NCBI GenBank assembly: GCA_964646525.1
Contig: CAZYER010000018.1
Coordinates: forward strand, 1-30,394
Length of the DNA: 30,394 nucleotides
From: GCA-002282575 sp964646525
Lineage (GTDB): Bacteria; Pseudomonadota; Gammaproteobacteria; Thiomicrospirales; Thiomicrospiraceae
Reading direction: 5' to 3'
Shown in pieces: positions 15,778-23,712 of the stretch. The notes below the pieces were generated by a model, which was not told where the DNA came from, ran no database searches, and saw only the letters and a list, made by a program, of their open reading frames with translations. Position 1 is the first letter of the stretch, and the number at the start of each line of letters is the position of its first letter. Both the position numbers and the translations under genes were made by a program.

Positions 15778-17238
15778 ATGAGTTTTCATCAAATGACCCT
15801 GGTGCAGTTGGCAGGGCAACTGCGTAACAAGTCAGTATCGAGTGCTGAACTGACACAGTATTTTCTAGATCGCATGACGCAGTTTGACGGTCAAATTAAT
15901 AGTTACATTACGCAAACGCCTGAATTGTCGTTAGCACAAGCGGCAGCTGCTGATGTGCGTCGTGCAGCGGGTGAAAATGGCTTGCTGTTGGGTATTCCTT
16001 TGGCGCACAAAGACATTTTTTGTACCAAGGATGTCATTACCACTTGTGCCTCGAAAATGCTGGCTAATTTCAAAGCGCCTTACAACGCAACGGTGGTTGA
16101 AAAGCTCAATGCGGCCGGTATGGTTACGCTGGGTAAAGTGAATATGGATGAGTTCGCCATGGGCTCAACCACCGAAAACAGCGCATTTGGCATTACGCGT
16201 AATCCTTGGAATTTGGATGCCGTACCTGGCGGTTCATCAGGCGGTTCGGCAGCGGCTTTGGCTGCGGGTTTAGCGCCAGTGGCAACGGGCACCGATACGG
16301 GCGGTTCGATTCGTCAGCCCGCAGCTTTCTGTGGTGTGACGGGCATTAAACCAACTTATGGTAGTGTGTCACGTTACGGTATGATCGCTTATGCATCGAG
16401 TCTGGATCAAGGCGGTCCGATGGCGAAAACTGCTGAGGATTGCGCGCATTTATTGTCAGCGATGGCGGGTTTTGATGAGCGTGATTCCACCTGCGCTGAA
16501 GGCGCACGTCCTGATTATGTCGCTGCGTTAAACGATTCGGTTAAAGGCTTACGCATTGGCTTACCTAAAGAGTATTTCGGTGAAGGTTTGTCGCCAGAAG
16601 TGAAAGCGGCGACTATGGCGGTAGCGGCTGAATTGGAAAAGCAAGGCGCGACACTGGTTGAAGTGTCTTTACCCAATACCTCGGCTGCGATGCCAGCTTA
16701 TTATGTCATTGCACCCGCTGAAGCCAGTTCGAATTTGTCGCGTTATGATGGCGTGCGTTTTGGTCATCGTTGTGACAATCCCAAAGACTTAAAAGATATG
16801 TACACCCGTTCACGTTCGGAAGGTTTTGGTGCGGAAGTGAAGCGTCGTATCATGGTCGGTGCTTATGTGTTGTCGGCGGGTTATTATGATGCTTATTACC
16901 TAAAAGCCCAGCGTGTGCGTCGCTTGATTAAGCAAGATTTCGTCACGGCTTTTGAACAGTGTGATGTCATTCTTGGGCCAGTAGCGCCTACGCCTGCGTG
17001 GAAATTGGGTGAGAAAACGGCTGATCCCACAGCGATGTATTTAGCGGATATTTACACCATTCCTGTGAACTTGGCTGGTTTACCTGCGATTGCTATGCCA
17101 GCAGGCTTTTCAGGTGGACTACCGGTGGGTGTGCAGTTGATTGGTAACTACTTCAGCGAGCCAAAACTGCTGAACGTGGCGCATCAATATCAACAAGCAA
17201 CTGATCATCATCTACAAATGCCAGCGGCGTTTGCTTAA
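15778..17238 (+). CDS. gatA: Glutamyl/aspartyl-tRNA amidotransferase subunit A
   Basis: GatA is the amidase that releases ammonia from glutamine for transamidation on GatB. Its 486 residues carry the amidase-signature triad: Lys78 in 'AHKD', Ser153 in 'GGSSGGSAAALAAG' and Ser177 in 'DTGGSIRQP'. These are one residue off the Staphylococcus aureus numbering, as expected for the family. 'KPTYGSVSRYGMIAYASSLDQGGP' is also diagnostic. TAAGG precedes the ATG. gatB follows after 24 bp. Confidence 0.97.
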   Translation: MSFHQMTLVQLAGQLRNKSVSSAELTQYFLDRMTQFDGQINSYITQTPELSLAQAAAADVRRAAGENGLLLGIPLAHKDIFCTKDVITTCASKMLANFKAPYNATVVEKLNAAGMVTLGKVNMDEFAMGSTTENSAFGITRNPWNLDAVPGGSSGGSAAALAAGLAPVATGTDTGGSIRQPAAFCGVTGIKPTYGSVSRYGMIAYASSLDQGGPMAKTAEDCAHLLSAMAGFDERDSTCAEGARPDYVAALNDSVKGLRIGLPKEYFGEGLSPEVKAATMAVAAELEKQGATLVEVSLPNTSAAMPAYYVIAPAEASSNLSRYDGVRFGHRCDNPKDLKDMYTRSRSEGFGAEVKRRIMVGAYVLSAGYYDAYYLKAQRVRRLIKQDFVTAFEQCDVILGPVAPTPAWKLGEKTADPTAMYLADIYTIPVNLAGLPAIAMPAGFSGGLPVGVQLIGNYFSEPKLLNVAHQYQQATDHHLQMPAAFA

Positions 17239-17262
17239 CGGACACCAAGGAGAATAACTACT

Positions 17263-18696
17263 ATGACATGGGAAACAGTCATTGGCCTTGAGGTTCATGC
17301 TCAACTGGCTACCAACACCAAGATTTTTTCGGCAGCATCAACGGCTTTCGGTGCTATGCCTAATACGCAAGCTTGCTTAGTCGATTTAGGTATGCCCGGT
17401 GTGTTACCGGTGCTGAACAAAGGCGTGGTCGATATGGCGATTCGCTTTGGTTTGTCAGTCGGCGCCACAGTGGCAGAAAAATCGGTATTTGCGCGTAAAA
17501 ACTATTTCTATCCCGATTTACCTAAAGGCTATCAAATTTCGCAATTTGAATTGCCAGTTGTGTTAGGTGGTCAAATCACCATTGAAGTGGACGGTAAAGA
17601 AAAGGTCATTAACCTGACACGTGCGCATTTAGAAGAAGATGCGGGTAAATCGCTACACGAAGACTTTGAAGGCTATTCAGGTATCGACTTAAACCGTGCG
17701 GGAACGCCACTTTTAGAAATCGTTTCTGAGCCGGAAATGCGCTCGCCTGCCGAGGCAGTAGCCTATGCAAAAAAACTGCATGAGTTGGTGCAATATCTGG
17801 GTATTTGCGACGGTAATATGCAAGAAGGTTCTTTCCGTGTCGATGCTAACGTGTCAGTGCGTCGTCCAGGTGCGCCTTTTGGTACACGTGCTGAGATTAA
17901 AAACGTTAACTCGTTCAAGTTTTTAGAACGTGCCATTATGTTTGAAGTGGAACGTCAAATTGATGTCATCGAAGCAGGCGGTCAAGTGGTGCAAGAAACA
18001 CGCTTGTACGATGCTGCTAAGGACGAAACTCGTTCAATGCGTTCTAAAGAAGAAGCGATGGATTATCGTTACTTCCCTTGCCCAGACTTGTTGCCACTGA
18101 TTATCACGCCTGCAATGATTGAAGCCGTGAAAGGCGAAATGCCCGAATTGCCAGATGCCAAACGGTCACGTTTCATGAGCCAGTATGGTCTGAATGATTA
18201 TGATGCGATGGTATTAACCAACAGTCGCGAAATTGCTGATTACTACGAAGCGGTGGTAGCAGCAACGGGTGGTAAAGATGCGAAAATTGCCGCCAACTGG
18301 GTGATGGGTGAGTTAAATGCGCGTTTGAATAACGATAACTTGAGTATTAGCGAATCACCCGTCGATGCACAACGTATGGCAGGCTTAATTGCACGTATCC
18401 TAGACAATACCATTTCGGGAAAAATTGCCAAAGACGTGTTTGATTCGATGTGGACAAGTCAAGACTCCGCCGATGCCATTATCGAAAGCAAAGGTTTGAA
18501 GCAAATCACTGATCCAGTAGCCATTGCAGCCATGGTACGTGGTGTCATTGACCAGTTCCCAGAACAGCTCGCCGAATATAAAGGCGGTCGAGACAAGCTG
18601 TTCGGCTTCTTTGTTGGAGAGGTGATGAAAGCCACTAAAGGCAAAGCCAATCCTGGTCAAGTCAATCAAATTTTGAAAGACGAATTGGCTAAATGA
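17263..18696 (+). CDS. gatB: Glutamyl/aspartyl-tRNA amidotransferase subunit B
   Basis: GatB binds the mischarged tRNA, phosphorylates the glutamyl or aspartyl group with ATP and receives ammonia from GatA. The 477-residue length is standard. The N-terminal 'WETVIGLEVHAQLATNTKIFS' and 'KNYFYPDLPKGYQISQFELP' are family signatures, as is the 'RTRLEEDAGK'-like segment here reading 'LTRAHLEEDAGKSLHED'. The C-terminal YqeY-like tail 'GFFVGEVMKATKGKANPGQVNQIL' contacts tRNA. Its own presence does not say whether Gln-tRNA, Asn-tRNA or both are made this way. It is the last gene of the operon, before an intrinsic terminator. Confidence 0.97.
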   Translation: MTWETVIGLEVHAQLATNTKIFSAASTAFGAMPNTQACLVDLGMPGVLPVLNKGVVDMAIRFGLSVGATVAEKSVFARKNYFYPDLPKGYQISQFELPVVLGGQITIEVDGKEKVINLTRAHLEEDAGKSLHEDFEGYSGIDLNRAGTPLLEIVSEPEMRSPAEAVAYAKKLHELVQYLGICDGNMQEGSFRVDANVSVRRPGAPFGTRAEIKNVNSFKFLERAIMFEVERQIDVIEAGGQVVQETRLYDAAKDETRSMRSKEEAMDYRYFPCPDLLPLIITPAMIEAVKGEMPELPDAKRSRFMSQYGLNDYDAMVLTNSREIADYYEAVVAATGGKDAKIAANWVMGELNARLNNDNLSISESPVDAQRMAGLIARILDNTISGKIAKDVFDSMWTSQDSADAIIESKGLKQITDPVAIAAMVRGVIDQFPEQLAEYKGGRDKLFGFFVGEVMKATKGKANPGQVNQILKDELAK

Positions 18697-18716
18697 TCTC
18701 CTTACGAGAATGTGTA

Positions 18717-18745
18717 AACCCCACTCAAACAGTGGGGTTTTGTTT
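18717..18745 (+). terminator. Intrinsic terminator of gatCAB
   Basis: The stem AACCCCACT (18717-18725) / AGTGGGGTT (18731-18739), with loop CAAAC, is followed by TTTTGTTT. It lies 20 bp after the gatB stop. Confidence 0.9.
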
Positions 18746-18772
18746 GGGGTAATTTCTAGAGTTGTAAAAATT

Positions 18773-19741
18773 ATGTTAGCAGTATTGGCCATTGTGGTGG
18801 GTTTGGGGCTATTGGTTTGGAGTGCTGATCGCTTTGTTGAAGGTGCAGCATCAACAGCGCGATATTTTGGTATGCCACCGTTGTTGGTAGGAATGGTCAT
18901 TGTCGGTATGGGAACCTCAGCTCCTGAAATGACGGTGTCGGTACTGGCAGCTTCACAGGGTAGTCCTGGTATTGCGCTGGGTAATGCTTATGGCTCTAAT
19001 ATCACCAATATTGCGCTCATTTTGGGATTAACGGCACTCATCAGTCCCATTTTTGTGCACTCACAGGTGGTGCGTAAAGAGTTACCTATTTTGATGGGTG
19101 TTACTTTATTAGCCGCATGGCAGTTGTGGGATGGTGATATCAGTCGCATGGATGCTATTGTGTTATTGCTGGTTTTTGTGGCGCTGATGGCTTGGACGAT
19201 ATGGCAGGGGATGCGATCAAAACTTGACTCACTGGGTCAAGAAATAGAAGCTGAGCAGAGTGAACATGAAATGCCGATTAGACTGGCGCTCATGTGGACA
19301 TTGATTGGTCTTGTCGTGCTGATTGTCAGCTCACGGATGCTGGTGTGGGGCGCTGTCGATATTGCACAAAGCTTAGGCGTGAGCGACATGATCATTGGCT
19401 TAACCATTGTGGCTGTGGGCACATCATTGCCGGAATTGGCTTCGTCAGTTATTGCTGCCCGTAAGGGAGAACATGATATTGCCTTAGGTAATATTATTGG
19501 TTCAAACATGTTTAATACATTAGCTGTTGTTGGTTTAGCAGGTGTCATACATCCAATGGCAGTCGATGCGGAAGTGTTTAACCGCGATATCTTGGTCATG
19601 ATTGGACTGACATTCCTATTATTCATTATGGCTTACGCTTTTAATAAAAAGCGATCGGGCTCTATCAACCGAGTCGAAGGTGGTGTATTAATGCTCTGTT
19701 ACGTGAGTTATACCAGCTATTTAATTATCAGCGTTTTTTAG
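18773..19741 (+). CDS. Calcium/sodium antiporter, CaCA family (YrbG-like)
   Basis: This inner-membrane cation exchanger is 322 residues from ATG 18773, with about ten helices in two inverted repeats. The alpha-repeat motifs are visible: 'GMGTSAPEMTVSVLAASQG' then 'ALGNAYGSNITNIALILG' in the first half, and 'AVGTSLPELASSVIAARKG' then 'ALGNIIGSNMFNTLAVVG' in the second. The acidic Glu in each 'PE' pair is the expected cation ligand. The frame is open back to 18710 but passes through the gatB terminator, so 18773 is the better start. It could move Ca2+, Na+, K+ or H+; selectivity cannot be read. Confidence 0.92.
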   Translation: MLAVLAIVVGLGLLVWSADRFVEGAASTARYFGMPPLLVGMVIVGMGTSAPEMTVSVLAASQGSPGIALGNAYGSNITNIALILGLTALISPIFVHSQVVRKELPILMGVTLLAAWQLWDGDISRMDAIVLLLVFVALMAWTIWQGMRSKLDSLGQEIEAEQSEHEMPIRLALMWTLIGLVVLIVSSRMLVWGAVDIAQSLGVSDMIIGLTIVAVGTSLPELASSVIAARKGEHDIALGNIIGSNMFNTLAVVGLAGVIHPMAVDAEVFNRDILVMIGLTFLLFIMAYAFNKKRSGSINRVEGGVLMLCYVSYTSYLIISVF

Positions 19742-19877
19742 CATTGCATTTGGCTAATTCATTTGCATTGAGCACAAACAAAAAACGAGTGTCATGTTAG
19801 ATTGATGCTTTTTTTGTGTTTTGTTAGTAAGGTTTATAGTCAGTCAAGGCCCGACACTTAGTCTAGAGGCGTTATGG

Positions 19878-19915
19878 TTGTAAATTTACCCCCAGTTGTT
19901 GGGGGTAAGGTGACG
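19878..19915 (+). repeat. 38-nt hairpin repeat, left copy
   Basis: This sequence runs into the N gap and is identical to the copy after the gap. Its centre is an 8-bp palindromic stem, TTACCCCC / GGGGGTAA, with a 7-nt loop. It may be a genuine repeat or the overlapping end of two contigs. Confidence 0.7.
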
Positions 19916-20015
19916 NNNNNNNNNNNNNNNNNNNNNNNNNNNNNNNNNNNNNNNNNNNNNNNNNNNNNNNNNNNNNNNNNNNNNNNNNNNNNNNNNNNNN
20001 NNNNNNNNNNNNNNN

Positions 20016-20053
20016 TTGTAAATTTACCCCCAGTTGTTGGGGGTAAGGTGACG
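20016..20053 (+). repeat. 38-nt hairpin repeat, right copy
   Basis: This copy starts exactly at the end of the N gap and is identical to 19878-19915. It ends 10 bases before the hemH stop. The hairpin has no T-tract on either strand, so it is not a standard terminator for hemH. Confidence 0.7.
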
Positions 20054-20062
20054 ATCGACACT

Positions 20063-21187
20063 TTAAAACGGACAACCCATCGCTCTAGCGCGTTCGCGGA
20101 TGGCATGACGTTCTTGTTCATCACTATGCTGATCATAAGGAATAGCGACTTCAGGCCAACCTTGGCAGTGTTGCACAATAATGTCCGTTAGCGCATCCAA
20201 ATGATCGTCACGGCTGTTGAGGGCGGGAATATAGTGGTAAGTTTCACCACCCGATTCCATAAAATACTCACGGTTTTCCTCATCAATTTCTTCTACTGTT
20301 TCTAAGCAGTCAGCTGAAAATCCTGGGCAAATAACGTGTAGATTTTTCACGCCCTGTGTGGGTAGTGATTTGATTGTGGCATCGGTGTAAGGCTTAATCC
20401 ATTCTTCTTTACCAAAAAGTGACTGGAAGCTGACAAGATAATCGTCCTTCGATAACCCGAGTGCTTCTGCCAATAATCGACCTGTCGCATGACATTCGCA
20501 ATGATAAGAATCACCATTGTCTAAGTAACGCTGCGGAATGCCATGAAAGGACATCAGCAATTTGTCTGGACGGCCATGTTCTGCCCAGTATTCTTTAACG
20601 CTATTTGCTAGCGCCTGAATGTAACCAGGGTGTTTATGATAGTGACTGACAAAGCGAACATCTGGAATGCGACGCCATTGTTTCAGCGCATCCGCTAACG
20701 CGTCCCATGTTGAACCCGTGGTTGCGGCGGCGTATTGCGGATACAAGGGTAGAACCAGTAGGCGCTCACAACCTTTTTGACGCAAGGCATCGAGTCCTTT
20801 CGCCATCGAAGGGTTGCCATAACGCATGGCGATGTCTACTTCAATGGGGCTATGGGTGAAACGGGCTTTTAATCGTTGCGCGATGCCTTCTGCTTGTGCC
20901 ATGGTGATGTCTAATAGGGGAGCGCCGGGGCCAAATTTACCCCAAATGGTTTCATAATCATGTGCTTTTGCTTTAGGACGGAACTGTAAGATAATGCCAT
21001 GTAAAATCAACCACCACACCGCACGAGGGGGAGGAGGTTCAACAATGCGTGGATCCCATAAGAATTCGGCAAGGTAAGGTTTGAGCCCTTTTGGGGTCGG
21101 TTCATCAGGAGTCCCCAAGTTGGTCAGCAAGATCCCCAGTTTAGCCTGACGATCGTGTTGATAACCCTGTTCAGCACTATATTTCAT
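20063..21187 (-). CDS. hemH: Ferrochelatase
   Basis: HemH inserts Fe2+ into protoporphyrin IX, the last step of protohaem synthesis, at the inner membrane surface. From ATG 21187 it has 374 residues. The metal-handling His215 is in 'LLMSFHGIPQRY', and the acidic site 'CLETVEEIDEE' and 'VLPLYPQYAAATTGS' are typical. The frame is open to 21280, but 21187 has AAGGAA close upstream and fits the family N-terminus ('KLGILLTNLGTPDEP'). The extra 31 residues upstream look non-coding. It is divergent from gloA and its end is next to the repeat-flanked gap. Confidence 0.96.
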   Translation of the reverse strand: MKYSAEQGYQHDRQAKLGILLTNLGTPDEPTPKGLKPYLAEFLWDPRIVEPPPPRAVWWLILHGIILQFRPKAKAHDYETIWGKFGPGAPLLDITMAQAEGIAQRLKARFTHSPIEVDIAMRYGNPSMAKGLDALRQKGCERLLVLPLYPQYAAATTGSTWDALADALKQWRRIPDVRFVSHYHKHPGYIQALANSVKEYWAEHGRPDKLLMSFHGIPQRYLDNGDSYHCECHATGRLLAEALGLSKDDYLVSFQSLFGKEEWIKPYTDATIKSLPTQGVKNLHVICPGFSADCLETVEEIDEENREYFMESGGETYHYIPALNSRDDHLDALTDIIVQHCQGWPEVAIPYDQHSDEQERHAIRERARAMGCPF

Positions 21188-21264
21188 ACGTTTCCTTTTT
21201 TTATGTCTATCTATTGTCGTGTATTTTAGTTGAACATGGTAAAAGATGCGAGTCATTACGATGA

Positions 21265-21293
21265 TTGCAGCCGCTAACATCTGTGTGTATGAT
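21265..21293 (+). promoter_or_regulatory. Candidate gloA promoter
   Basis: TTGCAG (21265-21270), a 17-bp spacer and TATGAT (21288-21293) form a good sigma-70 match 35 bp upstream of the gloA ATG. Confidence 0.5.
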
Positions 21294-21328
21294 GCGTCAC
21301 TGAGTTAGTGTACAACAAAGGAGTAAAG

Positions 21329-21709
21329 ATGCGCTTTTTACATACCATGATACGTGTAGGAAATTTAGAAAAATCCATTGCTTTTTACACGGAAGTGCTA
21401 GGCATGCAGTTGCTTCGTCAAAAAGACTATCCCGATGGAAAATACACGCTGGCATTTGTCGGTTATCAACCCGAAAGTGAAGGTGCGGTGTTAGAGCTGA
21501 CTTACAATTGGGGTGTGGAAGCTTATGAGCTGGGCAAGGGTTATGGTCATATTGCCTTGGGCGTTTCCGATATTAATGCGATGTGCGAGCTGATTAAGGC
21601 GCGTGGCGGTGAAATTACCTATGGGCCTGCTTTGCATGGAGGCACAACTTGGATTGCCTTTACCAAAGACCCTGATGGCTATCAGGTCGAGTTAATTGAG
21701 CGAGCGTAA
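21329..21709 (+). CDS. gloA: Lactoylglutathione lyase (glyoxalase I)
   Basis: GloA isomerises the methylglyoxal-glutathione hemithioacetal to S-lactoylglutathione, detoxifying methylglyoxal. From ATG 21329 it has 126 residues with all four metal ligands: His5 ('FLHTMIRV'), Glu56 ('LELTYNWG'), His74 ('GYGHIALGV') and Glu121 ('GYQVELIE'). The short class without extra loops is usually Ni2+-dependent. AAAGGAG is just before the start; the frame also opens at 21308, which would lie upstream of the Shine-Dalgarno. It converges on tsaD. Confidence 0.95.
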   Translation: MRFLHTMIRVGNLEKSIAFYTEVLGMQLLRQKDYPDGKYTLAFVGYQPESEGAVLELTYNWGVEAYELGKGYGHIALGVSDINAMCELIKARGGEITYGPALHGGTTWIAFTKDPDGYQVELIERA

Positions 21710-21724
21710 TTCGATTGAATCGCA

Positions 21725-22774
21725 TTAAACAATGCGATTCATTTCACTGAGTGGCCAGCGGGCACGAGCACTAAAATCGAGCGAGTTGTACTCGCCAGCC
21801 TTAATGCGCTGAAAGCCTGCAAAGGCGATCATGGCACCGTTATCGGTGCAAAATTCTGGGCGAGGGAAAAAGGCATGACCAGCACGGCTGCTCATCAGTT
21901 GGCTAAGCGATGAGCGAATGCGTTGGTTAGCACTGACACCGCCAGCAACGACAAGGGTATTCAGCTTTTCATGCTGTAAAGCACGTTTGAGTTTGATAAT
22001 GAGCACATCGCACACAGCCAATTCAAACGAGGCGCAAATATCCGCCTTAGCTTGTTCTAAGTCTTGGGTGCGTTCCGTTTGTGCTTGTTGCCAAGTGGTT
22101 AACACGGCTGTTTTCAGTCCAGAGAAACTAAAGTCTAAACCAGCTCTATCGGTCATAGGGCGAGGTAATTTATAACGCTGAGCATCACCTTGAAGGGCAA
22201 GCTTGGATACAATTGGCCCACCTGGATAGCCTAGTCCCATTAATTTAGCCGTTTTATCGAAGGCTTCACCAATGGCATCGTCGAGCGTGTCGCCTAATAG
22301 TTGATACTCACCGATAGCATCAACGCGAATAATTTGTGTATGTCCGCCCGATACCAGTAGCGCCATAAATGGGAAGCTAAGCTCAGGTGCTTCTAACAAG
22401 GGCGAAAGTAGATGCCCTTCCATGTGATGCACACCGATGGCAGGAATACCTCTGGCAAAAGCGAGGCTGCGCGCAAACCCTGCTCCCGTTAGCAGTGCGC
22501 CAACTAATCCAGGACCTGCGGTGTAAGCAACACCAGTGAGGTCGTTAAGAGTTGCCTTGGCTTGTGTCATCACCTGTTTCGTTAAGGGAATCAGGCGATG
22601 AATGTGGTCACGACTCGCCAATTCAGGTACGACACCACCGTAAGTGGCATGTAAGGCAATTTGGCTGTGCAGGGCGTGAGCAATCAGACCTTCTGTTTCG
22701 TGATAGAGTGCTAAGCCTGTTTCATCACACGAAGATTCAATGCCGAGAATAAGATGGGATTTGTTGTTTTTCAT
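21725..22774 (-). CDS. tsaD: tRNA N6-adenosine threonylcarbamoyltransferase
   Basis: TsaD, with TsaB and TsaE, transfers the threonylcarbamoyl group to A37 of ANN-decoding tRNAs. The 349 residues start with the ASKHA-type 'LILGIESSCDETG'. The metal-binding 'HHMEGH' motif has His117 and His121, and 'LLVSGGHTQ' and 'LDFSFSGLKTAV' follow, with 'VAGGVSANQRIR' near the end. All expected residues are intact. It is divergent from rpsU, the gammaproteobacterial arrangement. tRNA-Ile2 encoded later in the window would be a substrate class. Confidence 0.97.
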   Translation of the reverse strand: MKNNKSHLILGIESSCDETGLALYHETEGLIAHALHSQIALHATYGGVVPELASRDHIHRLIPLTKQVMTQAKATLNDLTGVAYTAGPGLVGALLTGAGFARSLAFARGIPAIGVHHMEGHLLSPLLEAPELSFPFMALLVSGGHTQIIRVDAIGEYQLLGDTLDDAIGEAFDKTAKLMGLGYPGGPIVSKLALQGDAQRYKLPRPMTDRAGLDFSFSGLKTAVLTTWQQAQTERTQDLEQAKADICASFELAVCDVLIIKLKRALQHEKLNTLVVAGGVSANQRIRSSLSQLMSSRAGHAFFPRPEFCTDNGAMIAFAGFQRIKAGEYNSLDFSARARWPLSEMNRIV

Positions 22775-22881
22775 GGCTCTATTTTAAGCGAAAATAACGG
22801 TAAATTGCAGTGGAGATCGCAAAAGCAGGCGTAAGAAGATCACTTTGTGAGCAAGCTTGTGGCAAAAATATGATGATAAGT

Positions 22882-22911
22882 TTGATTTTTTTAATTTTTT
22901 CTTGTTATAAT
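22882..22911 (+). promoter_or_regulatory. rpsU operon promoter
   Basis: TTGATT (22882-22887), an 18-bp spacer and TATAAT (22906-22911) with the extended element TGT directly before it. This is a strong promoter about 70 nt ahead of rpsU. The spacer is very T-rich. Confidence 0.75.
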
Positions 22912-22979
22912 GCTCGTCTTTATTCCGTACGCGGAAACCCTAATTTATTTTTAACGCCTAACTGGAAAGTATAGAAAAC

Positions 22980-23195
22980 ATGCCTGCTGTTAAATTACGC
23001 GAAACCGAACCTTTTGACGTTGCTTTACGTCGCTTCAAACGTACCTGTGAAAAAGCGGGTGTATTGGCTGATGTTCGTAAAAAAGAATACTACGAAAAGC
23101 CAACGTGGGAGCGTAAACGCAAGAAAGCAGCTGCGGTTAAGCGTTTAGCTAAGCGTTTGTCACGCGAAAACCGTCGCATGGAATCTAAATATTAA
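22980..23195 (+). CDS. rpsU: 30S ribosomal protein S21
   Basis: S21 is a small basic protein of the 30S platform near the anti-Shine-Dalgarno end of 16S rRNA and is needed for efficient initiation. The 71 residues ('PAVKLRETEPFDVALRRFKRTC' region, cut here for length) match the gammaproteobacterial form, ending 'LSRENRRMESKY'. It is the first gene of the macromolecular-synthesis operon with yqeY, dnaG and rpoD behind it. Confidence 0.97.
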   Translation: MPAVKLRETEPFDVALRRFKRTCEKAGVLADVRKKEYYEKPTWERKRKKAAAVKRLAKRLSRENRRMESKY

Positions 23196-23236
23196 TTTCA
23201 ACTGTTTAGTGGTTGTTAGCAAAGGTTAAAACAAAT

Positions 23237-23686
23237 ATGTCAGCATTGCGCGAACAAATCAGTAATGATATGAAAGTGTGCATGAAGTCGGGCGATAAAG
23301 CTCGACTGTTGACGATACGTGGTATCTTGGCTGCTATTAAGCAAATTGAAATTGATACCCGTCAAGCACCCGACGATGCTCAGGTGCTGGCGGTGTTGAA
23401 TAAGCTGGTTAAACAGCGTAAAGATTCTATTGCTCAGTTCACGCAAGCGGGTCGCACTGATCTGGCCGAGGTTGAACAGTTTGAATTGACCGTATTGGAA
23501 CATTACTTGCCTGAAGGACTGTCTGAAGCGCAAGTTGAGCAAATTATTGCCGAAGCGATTGCTGAGTCCGGTGCGAAATCGCCAGCGGATATGGGCAAAG
23601 TGATGGCGCTTGTTAAGCCCAAAATGGCTGGATTAGCTGATATGGGTATGGTCAGTGCTAGCATCAAAGCTTTGCTTGCCAACTAA
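23237..23686 (+). CDS. GatB/YqeY domain protein
   Basis: This 149-residue protein is homologous to the C-terminal tRNA-contacting tail of GatB. 'LREQISNDMKVCMKSGDKARL', 'RKDSIAQFTQAGRTDLAEVE', 'LEHYLPEGLSEAQVEQII' and 'DMGKVMALVKPKMAG' are YqeY signatures. Its role is not settled, though a tRNA-related function is likely from the GatB kinship. ATG 23237 is chosen because homology begins there; the frame also opens at 23213. AAAGG is 12 nt upstream. It lies between rpsU and dnaG, a frequent arrangement in this clade. Confidence 0.92.
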   Translation: MSALREQISNDMKVCMKSGDKARLLTIRGILAAIKQIEIDTRQAPDDAQVLAVLNKLVKQRKDSIAQFTQAGRTDLAEVEQFELTVLEHYLPEGLSEAQVEQIIAEAIAESGAKSPADMGKVMALVKPKMAGLADMGMVSASIKALLAN

Positions 23687-23712
23687 GCCCCTTCCTTAAA
23701 GCAGCCTAGATC

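Larger units (their letters stand above)
19742..20062. other. Gene-free region with assembly gap
   Basis: These 321 bases between the exchanger and hemH hold no credible gene. The left part is AT-rich with a T-run at about 19809-19815. The middle is a run of exactly 100 Ns (19916-20015), a conventional scaffolding placeholder of unknown true length. Both sides of the gap carry the same 38-nt sequence. An 8-base word CGACACTT occurs at 19852-19859 and again at 20056-20063. Confidence 0.9.

Noticed and set aside
18400..18900. 166-codon minus-strand frame over the gatB end and exchanger start
   Set aside because: It runs antisense to the well-supported gatB and through its terminator. The protein has no recognisable features.
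19878..20053. Calling a CRISPR array
   Set aside because: Only two copies are visible, both at contig edges, with no spacer sequence and no cas genes in the window. An unmerged contig overlap explains the same pattern.
19858..20191. Open frames crossing the N gap on both strands
   Set aside because: They exist only because the Ns are translated as unknown residues. The coding parts are the 38-nt hairpin repeat and the hemH end.
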